Source: Hippophae tibetana (taxonomy: Eukaryota; Streptophyta; Magnoliopsida; Rosales; Elaeagnaceae). From it: 64,000 nt of DNA. The DNA lies in assembly GCA_037013495.1 (NCBI GenBank), contig CM072811.1, positions 24,616,159-24,680,158 of the forward strand, in the 5' to 3' direction. This document shows positions 12,590 to 22,339 of the stretch, one piece after another; position 1 is the stretch's first letter; each line of letters begins with the position of its first letter. The translations under genes and the position numbers were made by a program. The notes under the pieces were generated by a model. It had not been told where the DNA came from. It did not search any database and worked only from the letters and a program-made list of their open reading frames with translations.

Positions 12590-12920
12590 AATTCTGGGTT
12601 TTAGAAGAGATTTTGTCATATTTTACATAAAATGGAGTAATAAGGTTTATAAAAGGTGTTCCTAATATTACTGAATGGTACATATAAGTAATAGGAACAA
12701 ATGAAGTTTTTAGAAGAAAGTTTTGGCTTAAAATGCTAGCTTCACCTTTTCCAAAAAAAATCATTTTTTAATTATTGGTTGAAGATAGTTATTCATTAGT
12801 TTTATTATGAAAATGTTTTGGAACGAATCCTGGTTTTATGTAGTTCAAGTCAACACATGTATCAAAGAGTGCGACTATATATATTTTGAAATCATTTGAA
12901 AATACAAGGGTGATTATTTC
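12590..12920 (-). pseudogene. Caulimovirid aspartic protease remnant
   Basis: Minus-strand translation of about 12,905-12,840 gives IVALFDTCVDLNYI, matching the retroviral-type protease active site FDTGADxN with the catalytic-loop glycine replaced by cysteine. About 70 codons later ILGTPFINLI matches the second conserved block. The intervening sequence has stops. It lies between the zinc finger and RT, as expected for the family. Confidence 0.65.
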
Positions 12921-13498
12921 TTTTAATACAAAGAGACAATCTTCTAAAGCTTTCTCTAAGTTTTCAAGTTTCTATAGATCAATGTCATCTTCCTTATTAG
13001 ACTCGCTTTCACTTGTTTCGGAGTTTAGGTGAGAGAGCAGAAGTTAGATGACTTTGGAATCTTCTTTTTTGTTTTTCTTTGAGCTATTTGATTTCCAACT
13101 TAATGGCTTTTATTTCAACCTGAAGATCTTGGATAGACCCTTGTGGCTTCTTATGTTGTTTTTTTCTTTCAAGGATTGTTATAAGGATTATTTCTTGTGG
13201 AAGGAAGTTTTGAAGATGAGAGTTTTTCCTCTTGCTCATCGTCTAGAGAATTTGTTAGATGATCAAGATATTTTTTTGTATTTTGTGATTGTTAATATGC
13301 TGAACAATGTCAAGAATAAGACGTTGTTTTATAGTGAACATATTAATTGATTTATCAAAATCAAAGGATGAAGAAGTTGTAACTAATTCATCAATTTGAG
13401 GGTTTTGATTATCCTAAGAGTATTTAGACCAAGCTTCAAACTTAAAGGAGGTTTCGATTAAGAGGGAAGATATTTTTTTAAAATCTCTTCCTCGAGTT

Positions 13499-14540
13499 CT
13501 AGTTCTTGAAGTTTTTAGCAACTCCACAGACTTTTGATGTGTGACCTTTTTGACCACATTTGAAGCAGGTTATATCTTTTAGTTTTGGATTGAAAGGTGT
13601 TTCATGTTTTTTAAAAGGTTTCCTATAGAGTTTTTTATAGAATTGTTTGTAAGATTTTCTGAAAGATTTTGTTACAGGTTCTTTTTTGTATTTGTCAAAA
13701 GGAGATTTTTTTATACCTTCTAAAAGGTTTAGAAGGTGAAATTTTTCTACTACAAATTCCATCACAATGTTTGGTTTTAGGTAGGGAATTGTCAAATTGT
13801 TGACAAAAAGAACGTAATTCTTTTCTGGTAGTTTTTAATTCTCTTTTTAGTTGTTTTTGTAATATTAGGTCTTGGCAAATTTGCAAACCTTGTTTTTAAG
13901 TAAAACTAACCAGTTCACTATAAGTGAGCTGATCATAAGGTGTTATATGGTTTCTAAAGGTTTCTCTGATTTTATTTCAAACTTTCTCTCCTGAAGAGTT
14001 GAAAGTATTGTAAGGAACTTCTCTTTTCAGATGGGTTGGTTAGAGTCTTCCCTAAGCATAACTCTACTAAGGAAGGTTGTTTTATACCATTGAAATTCAC
14101 TTAGTTTTTTACATCAAAGATTGGCATTTTTATCTTTTAAGTGTAATGAATCAGTCATAAAGTGTAGTGAGATAGAAAAATAAGACTTGATAATGCATCT
14201 TGTATAGGTTCTCTGAGATGATCAAGAATGGGTTCACCATCCTCTCCAGTTTGGATAGCTCTTAAGATATCCAATTGTTATTGCTTGGTAAGATGAAAAT
14301 TTCACCATCCTTTTAATTGACCTAAAAATCCAACTATTAGGAGTTCAACAACTATTTTCTACGAGGTTTTAGATTAGATTTTATAAGCATTTGATGCCAT
14401 GGTCATTTATTGTAATGAGTTTAAGAGTTGGTATTCAATCGTGTCGTCAATGTTCCATTAGTAAACGGTAAAGTCATTGTATTTTGGCTGAATAATTTGG
14501 TTTGGGTAGGCTCCTAAATCTAAATCTAAGGACTTAGTAG
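13499..14540 (-). pseudogene. Caulimovirid coat-protein core and CCHC zinc finger
   Basis: Reading leftward from about 14,530, the minus strand shows short blocks with caulimovirid coat-protein character (WNIDD, IEYQLLN, MTMASNAYK, GFLGQLKGW), interrupted by stops. A basic stretch rich in K and R follows in 13,795-13,580, then a retroviral-type zinc finger CFKCGQKGHTSKVC (C-X2-C-X4-H-X4-C) at about 13,573-13,532. The finger is intact, but the core before it contains many stops. Capsid and nucleic-acid binding would be the ancestral roles. Confidence 0.68.
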
Positions 14541-14600
14541 GTATTTTGTTTAATGGTGTTGGGTTTTACCAATTTAATTTTGCAATTTATAAAAACCATC

Positions 14601-16374
14601 TAGACTAAGACCAATTTGTCTAAATCATTTATCTCTAGAATATAATCTAACGGTGTAAATATTTTTTGTTGTAATTAAATATTTTACTTAATTTTAAGAA
14701 TCACTCATTAATTTAAGTTTTTATATTTATTAATATATATATCTTTAAATAATTTCATCCAAATATTAATATAATTTATCAATATTATTTGTCATCAAAA
14801 CGATCTATATATATATATAATTAGTTTGTTAATTCTTAATAATATTATAAATATTTAATTAGTAAAGTAAATGAATAACATCATAATTCAATAAAAAAAC
14901 AATACATTTTATAACTATAATATTATTATAAATAAAATCTTAATTTTATTTAAACATTTTCGAATAAAATCTTAATTTTATTTAAACATTTTCGAATAAA
15001 ATCTTATTTAGACTGTCCTTGAAAGTAGAGCCAAGAACAACGTCTTAATGCTACAATGGATTCCTTAACACAATAATTTATTATACTCTCATGATTTCAT
15101 CTTTCAACGGATGGGATCAGAAGAATTGACTATTTAAATCTCAAAAATTTGGATAAAAGTGTAAAAAATTATAAAAAAAGTTATGAACGGTGATTATACA
15201 TATATATTATCATTTATATATAAAATCATTTATCATTTCGTAAGTTTAGCTATATAGTTTGGGTAACTCATTTAAATTATTTTAAATATTTAGTTCATAT
15301 TTAATAATCAATTTTTAACTTCAATTTTAAAAAATAAAATTAAAAATTAGATATTGTTTGTTTTATAACTAATTCTTAATTTTTAATTTTTAATTTTTTA
15401 AGGTCTAAAATTCATTTTTTTTTCAAATTTGATTTTTAATCAATTTGAATATAATTTAGCATGATTAAGTTATAAAATTTTACTACCAAGATATAAAAAA
15501 TGGAAATTAAATTCCAATTTTTTTTTTTTTTTGGTTTTAGAATGCGATTAAATTTCAAATTTGAGTTTCAAAATTTTGAAAATAGAAATTGAAAATGAGT
15601 TACTAACTTACTTAATTTTGAAATTTCTAAAATTAAAAATTAAAATTGATAATCCATCTAATGAAATGATTATCAAATAAAATAAATTTAATTTTCCAAT
15701 TTTACTTATATTATTTTTATAACCAAATATCTTTAATTGTTATTATTAATAAAAATACACCTCAAAAAGTACAAAATAATATATAAAAGGTGAATTGTGA
15801 TTCATTTTTATTTTAAAAAAATAAATTTAATATTTACTTACATATACTGTGAAAAGTGAGAAGTAAACAACAAAATTTATATAGTAAAAGTTTCAAAAAT
15901 GAAAATAAAAACATTCAAATAGATTGAAATATCATACTAAGTTATATATTAACAAAAATATTAATTATATATAATTTTTTATTAATATTAATTATATATA
16001 TATTTTTTATTAATATTAATACTACAATGAATGTAATCTAATCTTGATTATGTTTTACATGTTTATAGATATAAAAAAAGGTTTATTATATTAATTTTTC
16101 AACGTTAGACAGTGGTGTAATGTATATTGTATGAGATAAATAATGAAATTGGATGGTTTAACTTTTTTGATTAAAAAAATTAATTTTTAATAAAAAACAA
16201 AAGAGTGTTGTTTGGCTAAAAAAATATCAACAAAAAATTGTGTCTATAAAATATAAAAAAATTATTAAATAAATTAATGAACTATTTATTTAAATTCGTT
16301 AGTTAAGTGTCAACTTTTTTGAATTCATGAATTTAAAGTATCAATATTAAATAAATTAAATTAAAACGAGTAAT
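14601..16374. other. AT-rich spacer with small tandem duplications
   Basis: No gene or domain was seen. A 34-bp unit (AATAAAATCTTAATTTTATT and so on) is repeated in tandem at about 14,931-15,010, and a smaller AT-only duplication lies at 15,960-16,020. The stretch separates the viral fossil from the Athila element and serves as the latter's insertion target. Confidence 0.5.
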
Positions 16375-18369
16375 TGTTGTCTTTTTTAAGAACATTAAAT
16401 CGTGCAAGTATACATGATCACAAATAATAATATAATAAGTAAATGATCGTTCTCACAAAGAATTGTTACCAACTTTCGTTAATTATTAAAATTATTTAAA
16501 CCTGATTTTATCCAAACAGTCAATAATTTGATGCAGTTTGACTAACTAATAATTTTTTTTTCTTTTTAATAGTTTGTATGAAAATTCTAGGATTGAATTC
16601 ACTTGAATATTTTATTCTCTCTTGATTTATGTTTTCATGTTTTAATTTGTTAACCAAGAACTCCTAATTTATCGATATATCTCTTTCAAGCTTCATATAG
16701 ACAAATCCAGTTAAATTCAACAAGATTTATTAAATTTTGAGTTCTCAAAAAGTTACACATATAATAAAAGTATATTTCTATCCCTTATGTATATACGTTA
16801 TTTTATCCCAAGCAACACACAAAAATTCTTTTTTTAAGTTTATTTAAGTGTCACATATGAGTTAATTAATCTTCCGATAATTAAAAGCATTAAACACAGA
16901 TAAAATAAACAACTTAAAACAGTTCCATAAATCATTCAAAAATGATTAATTCAAGTTTCATAATTTACGCTACACTCCAATCCTAGAACAAATAGATTAG
17001 TTCATAGCAGAAATTAAAATTACAACAGCACAAAAATAAAACATTGCAGAGAAACTAAAATTAAAAGAAAATAGGTTAGGAGAAACTCTTTCACGATTCC
17101 TCAATGAAAAATAATTTCTTCCCTTTCCTTCTTCTTCGTCGACTTCTTTCTCTGTAATTTCCCTAAGATAATACAACACAAAATGTCAAAATAAAACGTT
17201 TTGCGTGTTAAACCAAACACGCAGAGAGGAAAAATGAAAAATGCTTAAGAGAGAAAAAGAAAAACAACAGAACTGTGAGCTGAAAAAAAATGAAAGAAGA
17301 AAAACTCAAACTCCAAAAAAAAAACTTTCCAAAATGATTTTCGCGTACAAAATATATCCCCACTTTACAATTATTATTTTTTTATTTTTATTTTATTTTT
17401 TTATCAGTGGGGGACAAAAATGAATGGGGGAATTAAAATAACAACACGCGTGAAAACCATTCTGCGCGTTTCTAAATTTTTTTCTTTTTTTACACATGCC
17501 ACGTGTCGCCATGTGATTGGCTGTGAGAAATACAGAGACACGTGGTACCTTTTCATTAGATGGGCAGGCCGGGCACATGGGGATCAGATGGACCGCAACG
17601 CGTGAGATTTCCTCGTGATGGAATATGTAAACGGCTAGAAGTGGGCGCCGTTTCTGCTTTTTTATTTTACCAAATACGTGCCACATGTCGTCATGTTATT
17701 GGCTGGAATATTTAGGAGACACGTGGCTGCTTAATTTTCGTTGAAACGCGAGGGTGCACGTTGCTTGGATGAACCGCGTCGCATAGGATTTGTAGACAAA
17801 CGGCTCGGTGCGCGACAACTTGGTTCCACGCGCTTCAATCTGGACCGTTCAACTGATCCAACGGTAAGCGATGCACCTCGGGGAAATTCTGCACAACTAA
17901 CATGTGGGTCCCACCCTACACGCCAGTCTGTGCGGCCGGTGGGCCCCACGTGTGCCGAGCTGCACGCTTCAGTAATTCCAGCCCAATCGCTTTTGTTACG
18001 TCTGGATATCACGTGCCAAATCTTTATCGTTGATGGGATCATCGAGCGGTGTGTGTTGGACGTTGTGAATGTCGCGAATGGCTCTTCTCCTGCGCAGAAA
18101 TTCAACTTTTTATTAATTGCATTTAGACCCACAAATTTAATTCAAATTAATTTCTACACTTTCTTTAATTGCAATTAAGCCTGATTTTAATTTAAATTAT
18201 ATTTTTGACTTTTATAAATTGCAATTAAATACTCTTTTATTTGAAATTATATTTTTGGACACAAATTTGCAATTAAGTACGTTTTCGATACAAATTATTT
18301 AATTTGATTAAAATTTATAAAAAACAGTAAATACTAATTTATTAAACTAAAATTAACTAAAAAATGTCA
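16375..18369 (-). repeat. 3' LTR of the Athila-type element
   Basis: 1,995 bp, direct repeat of 26,654-28,569. It keeps a 145-bp segment (17,279-17,423) that the other LTR has lost between TGA direct repeats, and it has five perfect CACGTG boxes against two in the partner. It lacks ~60 bp near 18,180 and ~25 bp near 16,715 present in the other copy. A TATA-like GGGATATATT on the minus strand at 17,351-17,360 lies in the segment missing from the partner. Open frames of 133-145 codons on both strands at 17,731-18,178 are not conserved in the other LTR and are treated as chance. Confidence 0.92.
17497..18015. promoter_or_regulatory. G-box/ACGT cluster in the LTR U3 region
   Basis: Within a relatively GC-rich island, perfect CACGTG palindromes start at 17,500, 17,539, 17,720, 17,947 and 18,010, with further TACGTGCC and CATGTG relatives. 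ATTGG (inverted CCAAT) occurs beside two of them. A 49-bp block (17,497-17,545) is duplicated at 17,679-17,726. CACGTG is the core bound by plant bZIP and bHLH factors (ABRE/G-box). On the minus strand the cluster lies upstream of the TATA-like site near 17,355, as expected for an LTR promoter. Regulation is inferred, not shown. Confidence 0.6.
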
Positions 18370-19219
18370 AAATCTTTTTTTTCTGATATATCATTAAATA
18401 TTTACTAACAATTGTCAAATGTTAGTTCGATAAGAAAAATAGATATATCTGCACATATATATATTTTTTTAAGTAGGCTTTTGAAATGAAATAAAAATAT
18501 ATATAGAACTTTGAAGCTCAAAAGGGATATACTATGGATAAAGCATGTGAAGGTAGATAGAAAGGCTCAAACGATCCAAAAGTGGCCTAAATCATTTTCT
18601 TAGTTAAATGTTATCTATAATTTCACCTCGAGAGAAAATCAAACAAATTCTAAGAACTGTGATACCACAAATATCAGTCAAATTCCATACTCACATAAAC
18701 ATTTTCTTAATTACCATAGCAATTCAAAATTCAAGACAAGTGATTATAAATATTTTAATTTGTAAAAAAAATGAAACATACGTAAAAATTATTCATCGCT
18801 TAGACAATATTCAAATTTTTCAAGGAGCTATGCATCATTTAAACCGAAGAAATAAAAATAAATCACTATTCATCGCAAAATATCTACAATCAAACAACAA
18901 CAAAAACTAGACAAGCAACAATATCAAGCAATATTTCCAATAAGTTTAATCTCAACACCCCCAAACTTAATATACACATTGTCCCCAATGTGTGAAAATT
19001 AAAGAACAAAGGAGATGTGTTAAGAGAAACTTCCCTGAATGGTGAGTTGACTTGTGAGATTGAAATCCAAAATCGTTTTACCTCCTCCGATTTGCACCTA
19101 TCAAAACAAAATAACAAAATGAAGAAATATGCAACTAATATATGTTCTAAAATAAATAAATAAATAAATAAATAAAAATTAAAACACATGGGTTGCCTCC
19201 CAAGAAGCGCTTGATTTAG
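18370..19219 (-). other. Athila 3' non-coding region and polypurine tract
   Basis: The region lies between the integrase end and the 3' LTR. A minus-strand polypurine run (AGAAAAAAAAGA) at about 18,373-18,384 abuts the LTR and would prime plus-strand DNA synthesis. No env-like frame with a signal or membrane segment was seen; the 111-codon frame ending at 18,890 is low in complexity. An AATA microsatellite sits near 19,150-19,178. Confidence 0.6.
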
Positions 19220-20498
19220 AGTCATCAGCTTGACTGCCTTTTCCTTACTTTAGGTTGGATCAGATAAGAAAATGGTGGACTTTTGACGATCAATGTCACC
19301 CCCCCAATAATGTTTGAGTCTTTGCCCGTTCACTTGGAAACTGTTTTGTGATTCTTCACCTTTAATCTCAACAGCCCCATATGGGTGTACTTTGGTAATA
19401 ATGAAAGGCCCTAACCACTTAGATTTCAGTTTTCCTTAGAAGAACTTCCAACAAGAATTGAAGAGCAATACTTTATGTCCTGGTTCAAAGTGTCGACACA
19501 AGATTTTGTTGTCATGCCACCTCTTCGTCTTTTCCTTATAAATCTCAGCATTTTCATATGCGTGTAAATGAATCTCATCCATCTCATTGAGTTGTAGAAG
19601 ATGTTTTTTGCCAGCAGCTCCTAAATCAAAATTTAAATTCTTGATAGCCCAATACGCATGGTGTTCTAATTCAACCGGGAGATGACAAGCTTTCCCAAAC
19701 ACTAACCGATATGGGGACATCCCAATAGGTGTCTTATATGATGTTCGGTATGCCCAGAGTGCATCATCCAACCTCTTAGACCAATCCTTCCTTGAAGGAT
19801 TTACTGTTTTCTCCAAAATCCTCTTCACCTTTCTATTTGATATTTCAACTTGTCCACTTGTTTGAGGATGGTAAGCAGTTGCGATCTTGTGAATGACACC
19901 GTATTTGGCAAGGAGGGTTTCAAAATATTTGTTGCAAAAATGAGTTCCCCCATCGCTTATGATTGCCCTAGGGGTGCCAAAACGAGTAAAAATGTTTTTC
20001 TTTAGAAAATTCAACACCACTTTGGAATCATTGGTAGGCAAGGGAATTGCTTCTACCCACTTAGAAACATAATCCATAGCAACCAGAATGTAGAGGTTGT
20101 TGTAGGAAGATATAAAAGGCCCCATGAAATCAATTCCCCAAACATCAAATATTTCTACCTCAAGAATGTTGTTTAGAGGCATCTCGTGTTTCTTAGAAAT
20201 GTTACCAACTCTTTGGCACCTATCACATTGTGAGACAAAGAAATGTGCATCTTTAAATAGATTTGGCCAGTAAAAACCAGATTGCAGAACCTTGGCCGTT
20301 GTTCTTTCTCTTCCAAAATTGCCCCCATAGGCTGAAGAATGACAATGTTTAAGTATATTTTCAATTTCTTCCTTTAGGACACACCTTCTGATAAGTTGAT
20401 ATGCACAATGCTTAAACAAGTAAGGCTCATCCCATAAATAATGCATTACATCGTGTAAGAGCTTTTTCTTCTGTTGGAAAGATAATTCGGGTGGGAGC
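19220..20498 (-). pseudogene. Athila integrase, C-terminal part of pol
   Basis: The integrase shows an HHCC zinc-binding domain (H-C-H near 20,345; CDRCQRVG near 20,220), then the DDE core: D in [12 protein letters not shown] near 20,120, D in [10 protein letters not shown] near 19,960, and E in SGQVEISNR near 19,860. The C-terminal region continues past an in-frame stop at 19,436 with KLKSKWLGPF and a stretch ending near 19,220. The 5' part of its frame in the present sequence (about seven codons from 20,518) comes from the inserted solo LTR, so the true integrase segment starts at ~20,498. The role was insertion of element DNA into chromosomes; it is separated from RT here and has a stop, so it is inactive. 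Confidence 0.9.
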
Positions 20499-22334
20499 TG
20501 ATGAGCGAAAACCGGCATCGCCGAATCTTGCCAATACTTTGGTTTTAATATTTATAAAACTCTCGCAAGTGCACGAATCATTTCGAAGAAAATGATAAGT
20601 ATACTCTCAAGGTCGATCTAAGGAAGGAATGTGTGTGGTTTTTAATTTATTATTCAAACTTTTAAAAACGAAATTAAATCCTAAACATCCTGTCACGATA
20701 TTTTGGGGTTTTGTGTTTTTAATCTAATTACATAATATTAAACATAGATTCAATAAACATTCATGCAAATTTTATCATTTATAATGGCGGAGTATTTATG
20801 GATATAATAACTAAGTTAATTATGCTTGCTCATATTATCTAGGTTATTAAAGATATGAATTGATATTTATTGATTCTCCCTTTTTTGTATGAATACCACC
20901 TTTGGTGGGGTTAGATATTCTTTGTTAACTAAACAAATCAATTAGCACCTATGGGTGGGGTTGATAACTAATATGCTTAATTAAATTAATTCCTTTTTCT
21001 AAGAGATTGGAAATGAACCATTTAAATGCCACCTTTGGTGGGGTTAGACAGTTTAAACTTTATTCAAGGTGTCCAAATTAAACCCAAGAATTTAGTTATC
21101 CGAGTACTAACTTTCAAGTTTTAAAACCACTACCGAAAACATGTCGTCAATACATTTTCAGATAATAATTCTTATAAAAACTTTTGAAATAGAGCTTCAC
21201 TCTAACTACCGGGCGATTGTACCATCAAATAAAATAGCACTACTCTAAATCAGACCGGATAACTAAACCTTAAAATCTAACTTTCAGGTTTAAGTTTGTA
21301 ATGAAAAATAATATATTTCTCTCTAACATTCTTAATATAAAATCATGAATAAAAATAAAATCAATTCATTTTAGAGATTTTTACCTATTTAATATTTAGC
21401 AAGCATAACAATGTTATTATTACATCATGTTTACTAAACAGGCAGCACAGTTAAATTTAACCACAGACAAATTAAATATAACATGTAAGAATAAAGCATA
21501 AAAATAACTGTAAAGAAAATAAAATCCTTACAGAACTTCGACGTTATTCCCGTTGCTGGAAAAACTCTAAGCGGAATTTGCACTCCCATTTATTGAATCA
21601 AAAAAACTAACAAATTACATAAACATAACTAGTTCTTCCCAAAAAGGGAAGAACTCTAAAACTAAGAGAAATTAACTAAAAACTAAGAAAAACTAAAGAA
21701 AACTAAAAAGAGAGAAAGAAAGAGAAGAAAGAATGTATTTGGAGGTTTTGAAGGTGTGTTTTGAAGTGAAGGGAAGGGGGTATTTATAGGTGAGGATGGA
21801 GAGAAAAAATGTTAAAAAAAATGTAAAAACGCGTAATGGAAATGTTGAGGTCATTGATGACGTCAGCATGACGTCATGGGGCAGCTGCACGTGAAAAATG
21901 GGGCAAAACGGGCGTCGGCGCGCGCAGTTCTGCGCAGATGAACAGTTCCCACGCGCGCAGTTCTGTGCGGATGAACAGTAGCCGCGCGCAGCTTGTCGCG
22001 GGATTGGGCGCTGCTGCGCGCACGGCTGGGCGGCACGGCGTCGCGTTTTTCGCCTTTTTGATATTTTTGACCCATTTTGTCCAATTTTTGCATATTTGTT
22101 GACCTTTCCACATTTATTTATTAATATATTTGTGATGTATTGCTTCAAGTATTCCTCTTTGAGTCTTTAAGTTACGTTTTTAATCCAAAATATCTGAAAA
22201 ACAATAAAAATACCTGTGATTCCGAAAAAGACAAATTTATATAAATATATGATAAAACATATTAATATATATATTTTTAATCAATTAATGTGCATAAAAT
22301 CATGGTTATTTTAGTGCTTTTTAAGTACTCATCA
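20499..22334 (-). repeat. Solo LTR nested in Athila pol, with TSD
   Basis: A 1,836-bp insertion with inverted termini TGATGAG...CTCATCA and the 5-bp duplication GGAGC at 20,494-20,498 and 22,335-22,339. Removing the insertion and one GGAGC copy would restore phase between RNase H and integrase coding, which fixes the boundaries. Read on the minus strand it starts TGATGAGTACTTAAAAAGCA. It contains a TATA box, a twin TGACGTCA unit and a GC-rich tandem duplication (see separate entry). Partial relatives lie at 800-2325, 2560-3429 and 9239-9466. Short polypeptide frames at 21,693-22,148 are non-coding shadows of this LTR. Confidence 0.93.
21781..21876 (-). promoter_or_regulatory. LTR core promoter with twin TGACGTCA (as-1-like)
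   Basis: On the minus strand a TATA box CCTATAAATA occupies 21,790-21,781. About 70-95 bp upstream, two perfect TGACGTCA palindromes stand at 21,858-21,865 and 21,869-21,876, 11 bp apart. Paired TGACG motifs are the hallmark of as-1/ocs elements bound by TGA-class bZIP factors. A CACGTG relative (GCACGTGA) lies at 21,887-21,894. Activity is inferred from architecture only. Confidence 0.6.
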
Positions 22335-22339
22335 GGAGC

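Larger units (their letters stand above)
9467..14600 (-). other. Endogenous caulimovirid (pararetrovirus) remnant
   Basis: A ~5-kb minus-strand block carries, in Caulimoviridae polyprotein order, a coat-protein core, CCHC zinc finger, aspartic protease, reverse transcriptase and RNase H, then about 1.5 kb of further coding-like sequence. No LTRs flank it, and the RT sequence (KSGFW, YEWNV, FGLKNAPSKFQR) has the caulimovirid rather than the Ty3/gypsy signature. The layout and FDTxxDxN protease motif suggest a relative of petuviruses or florendoviruses; the genus cannot be decided by eye. A movement-protein region was not found upstream of the coat protein. Stops, frameshifts and lost catalytic residues show it is a dead fossil. 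Confidence 0.8.

Noticed and set aside
17731-18178. Overlapping 133- and 145-codon frames on both strands in the Athila LTR
   Set aside because: They lie in the GC-rich U3 region where stops are rare, and the homologous stretch of the other LTR does not keep either frame.
18890-19225. Possible env-like frame downstream of Athila integrase
   Set aside because: Only 111 codons, hydrophobic from AT-rich repeats, no signal peptide plus transmembrane layout typical of Athila env-like proteins.
21693-22148. 151-codon minus-strand frame and shorter overlapping ones
   Set aside because: They lie wholly inside the solo LTR and consist of translated GC-rich tandem repeats and promoter sequence.
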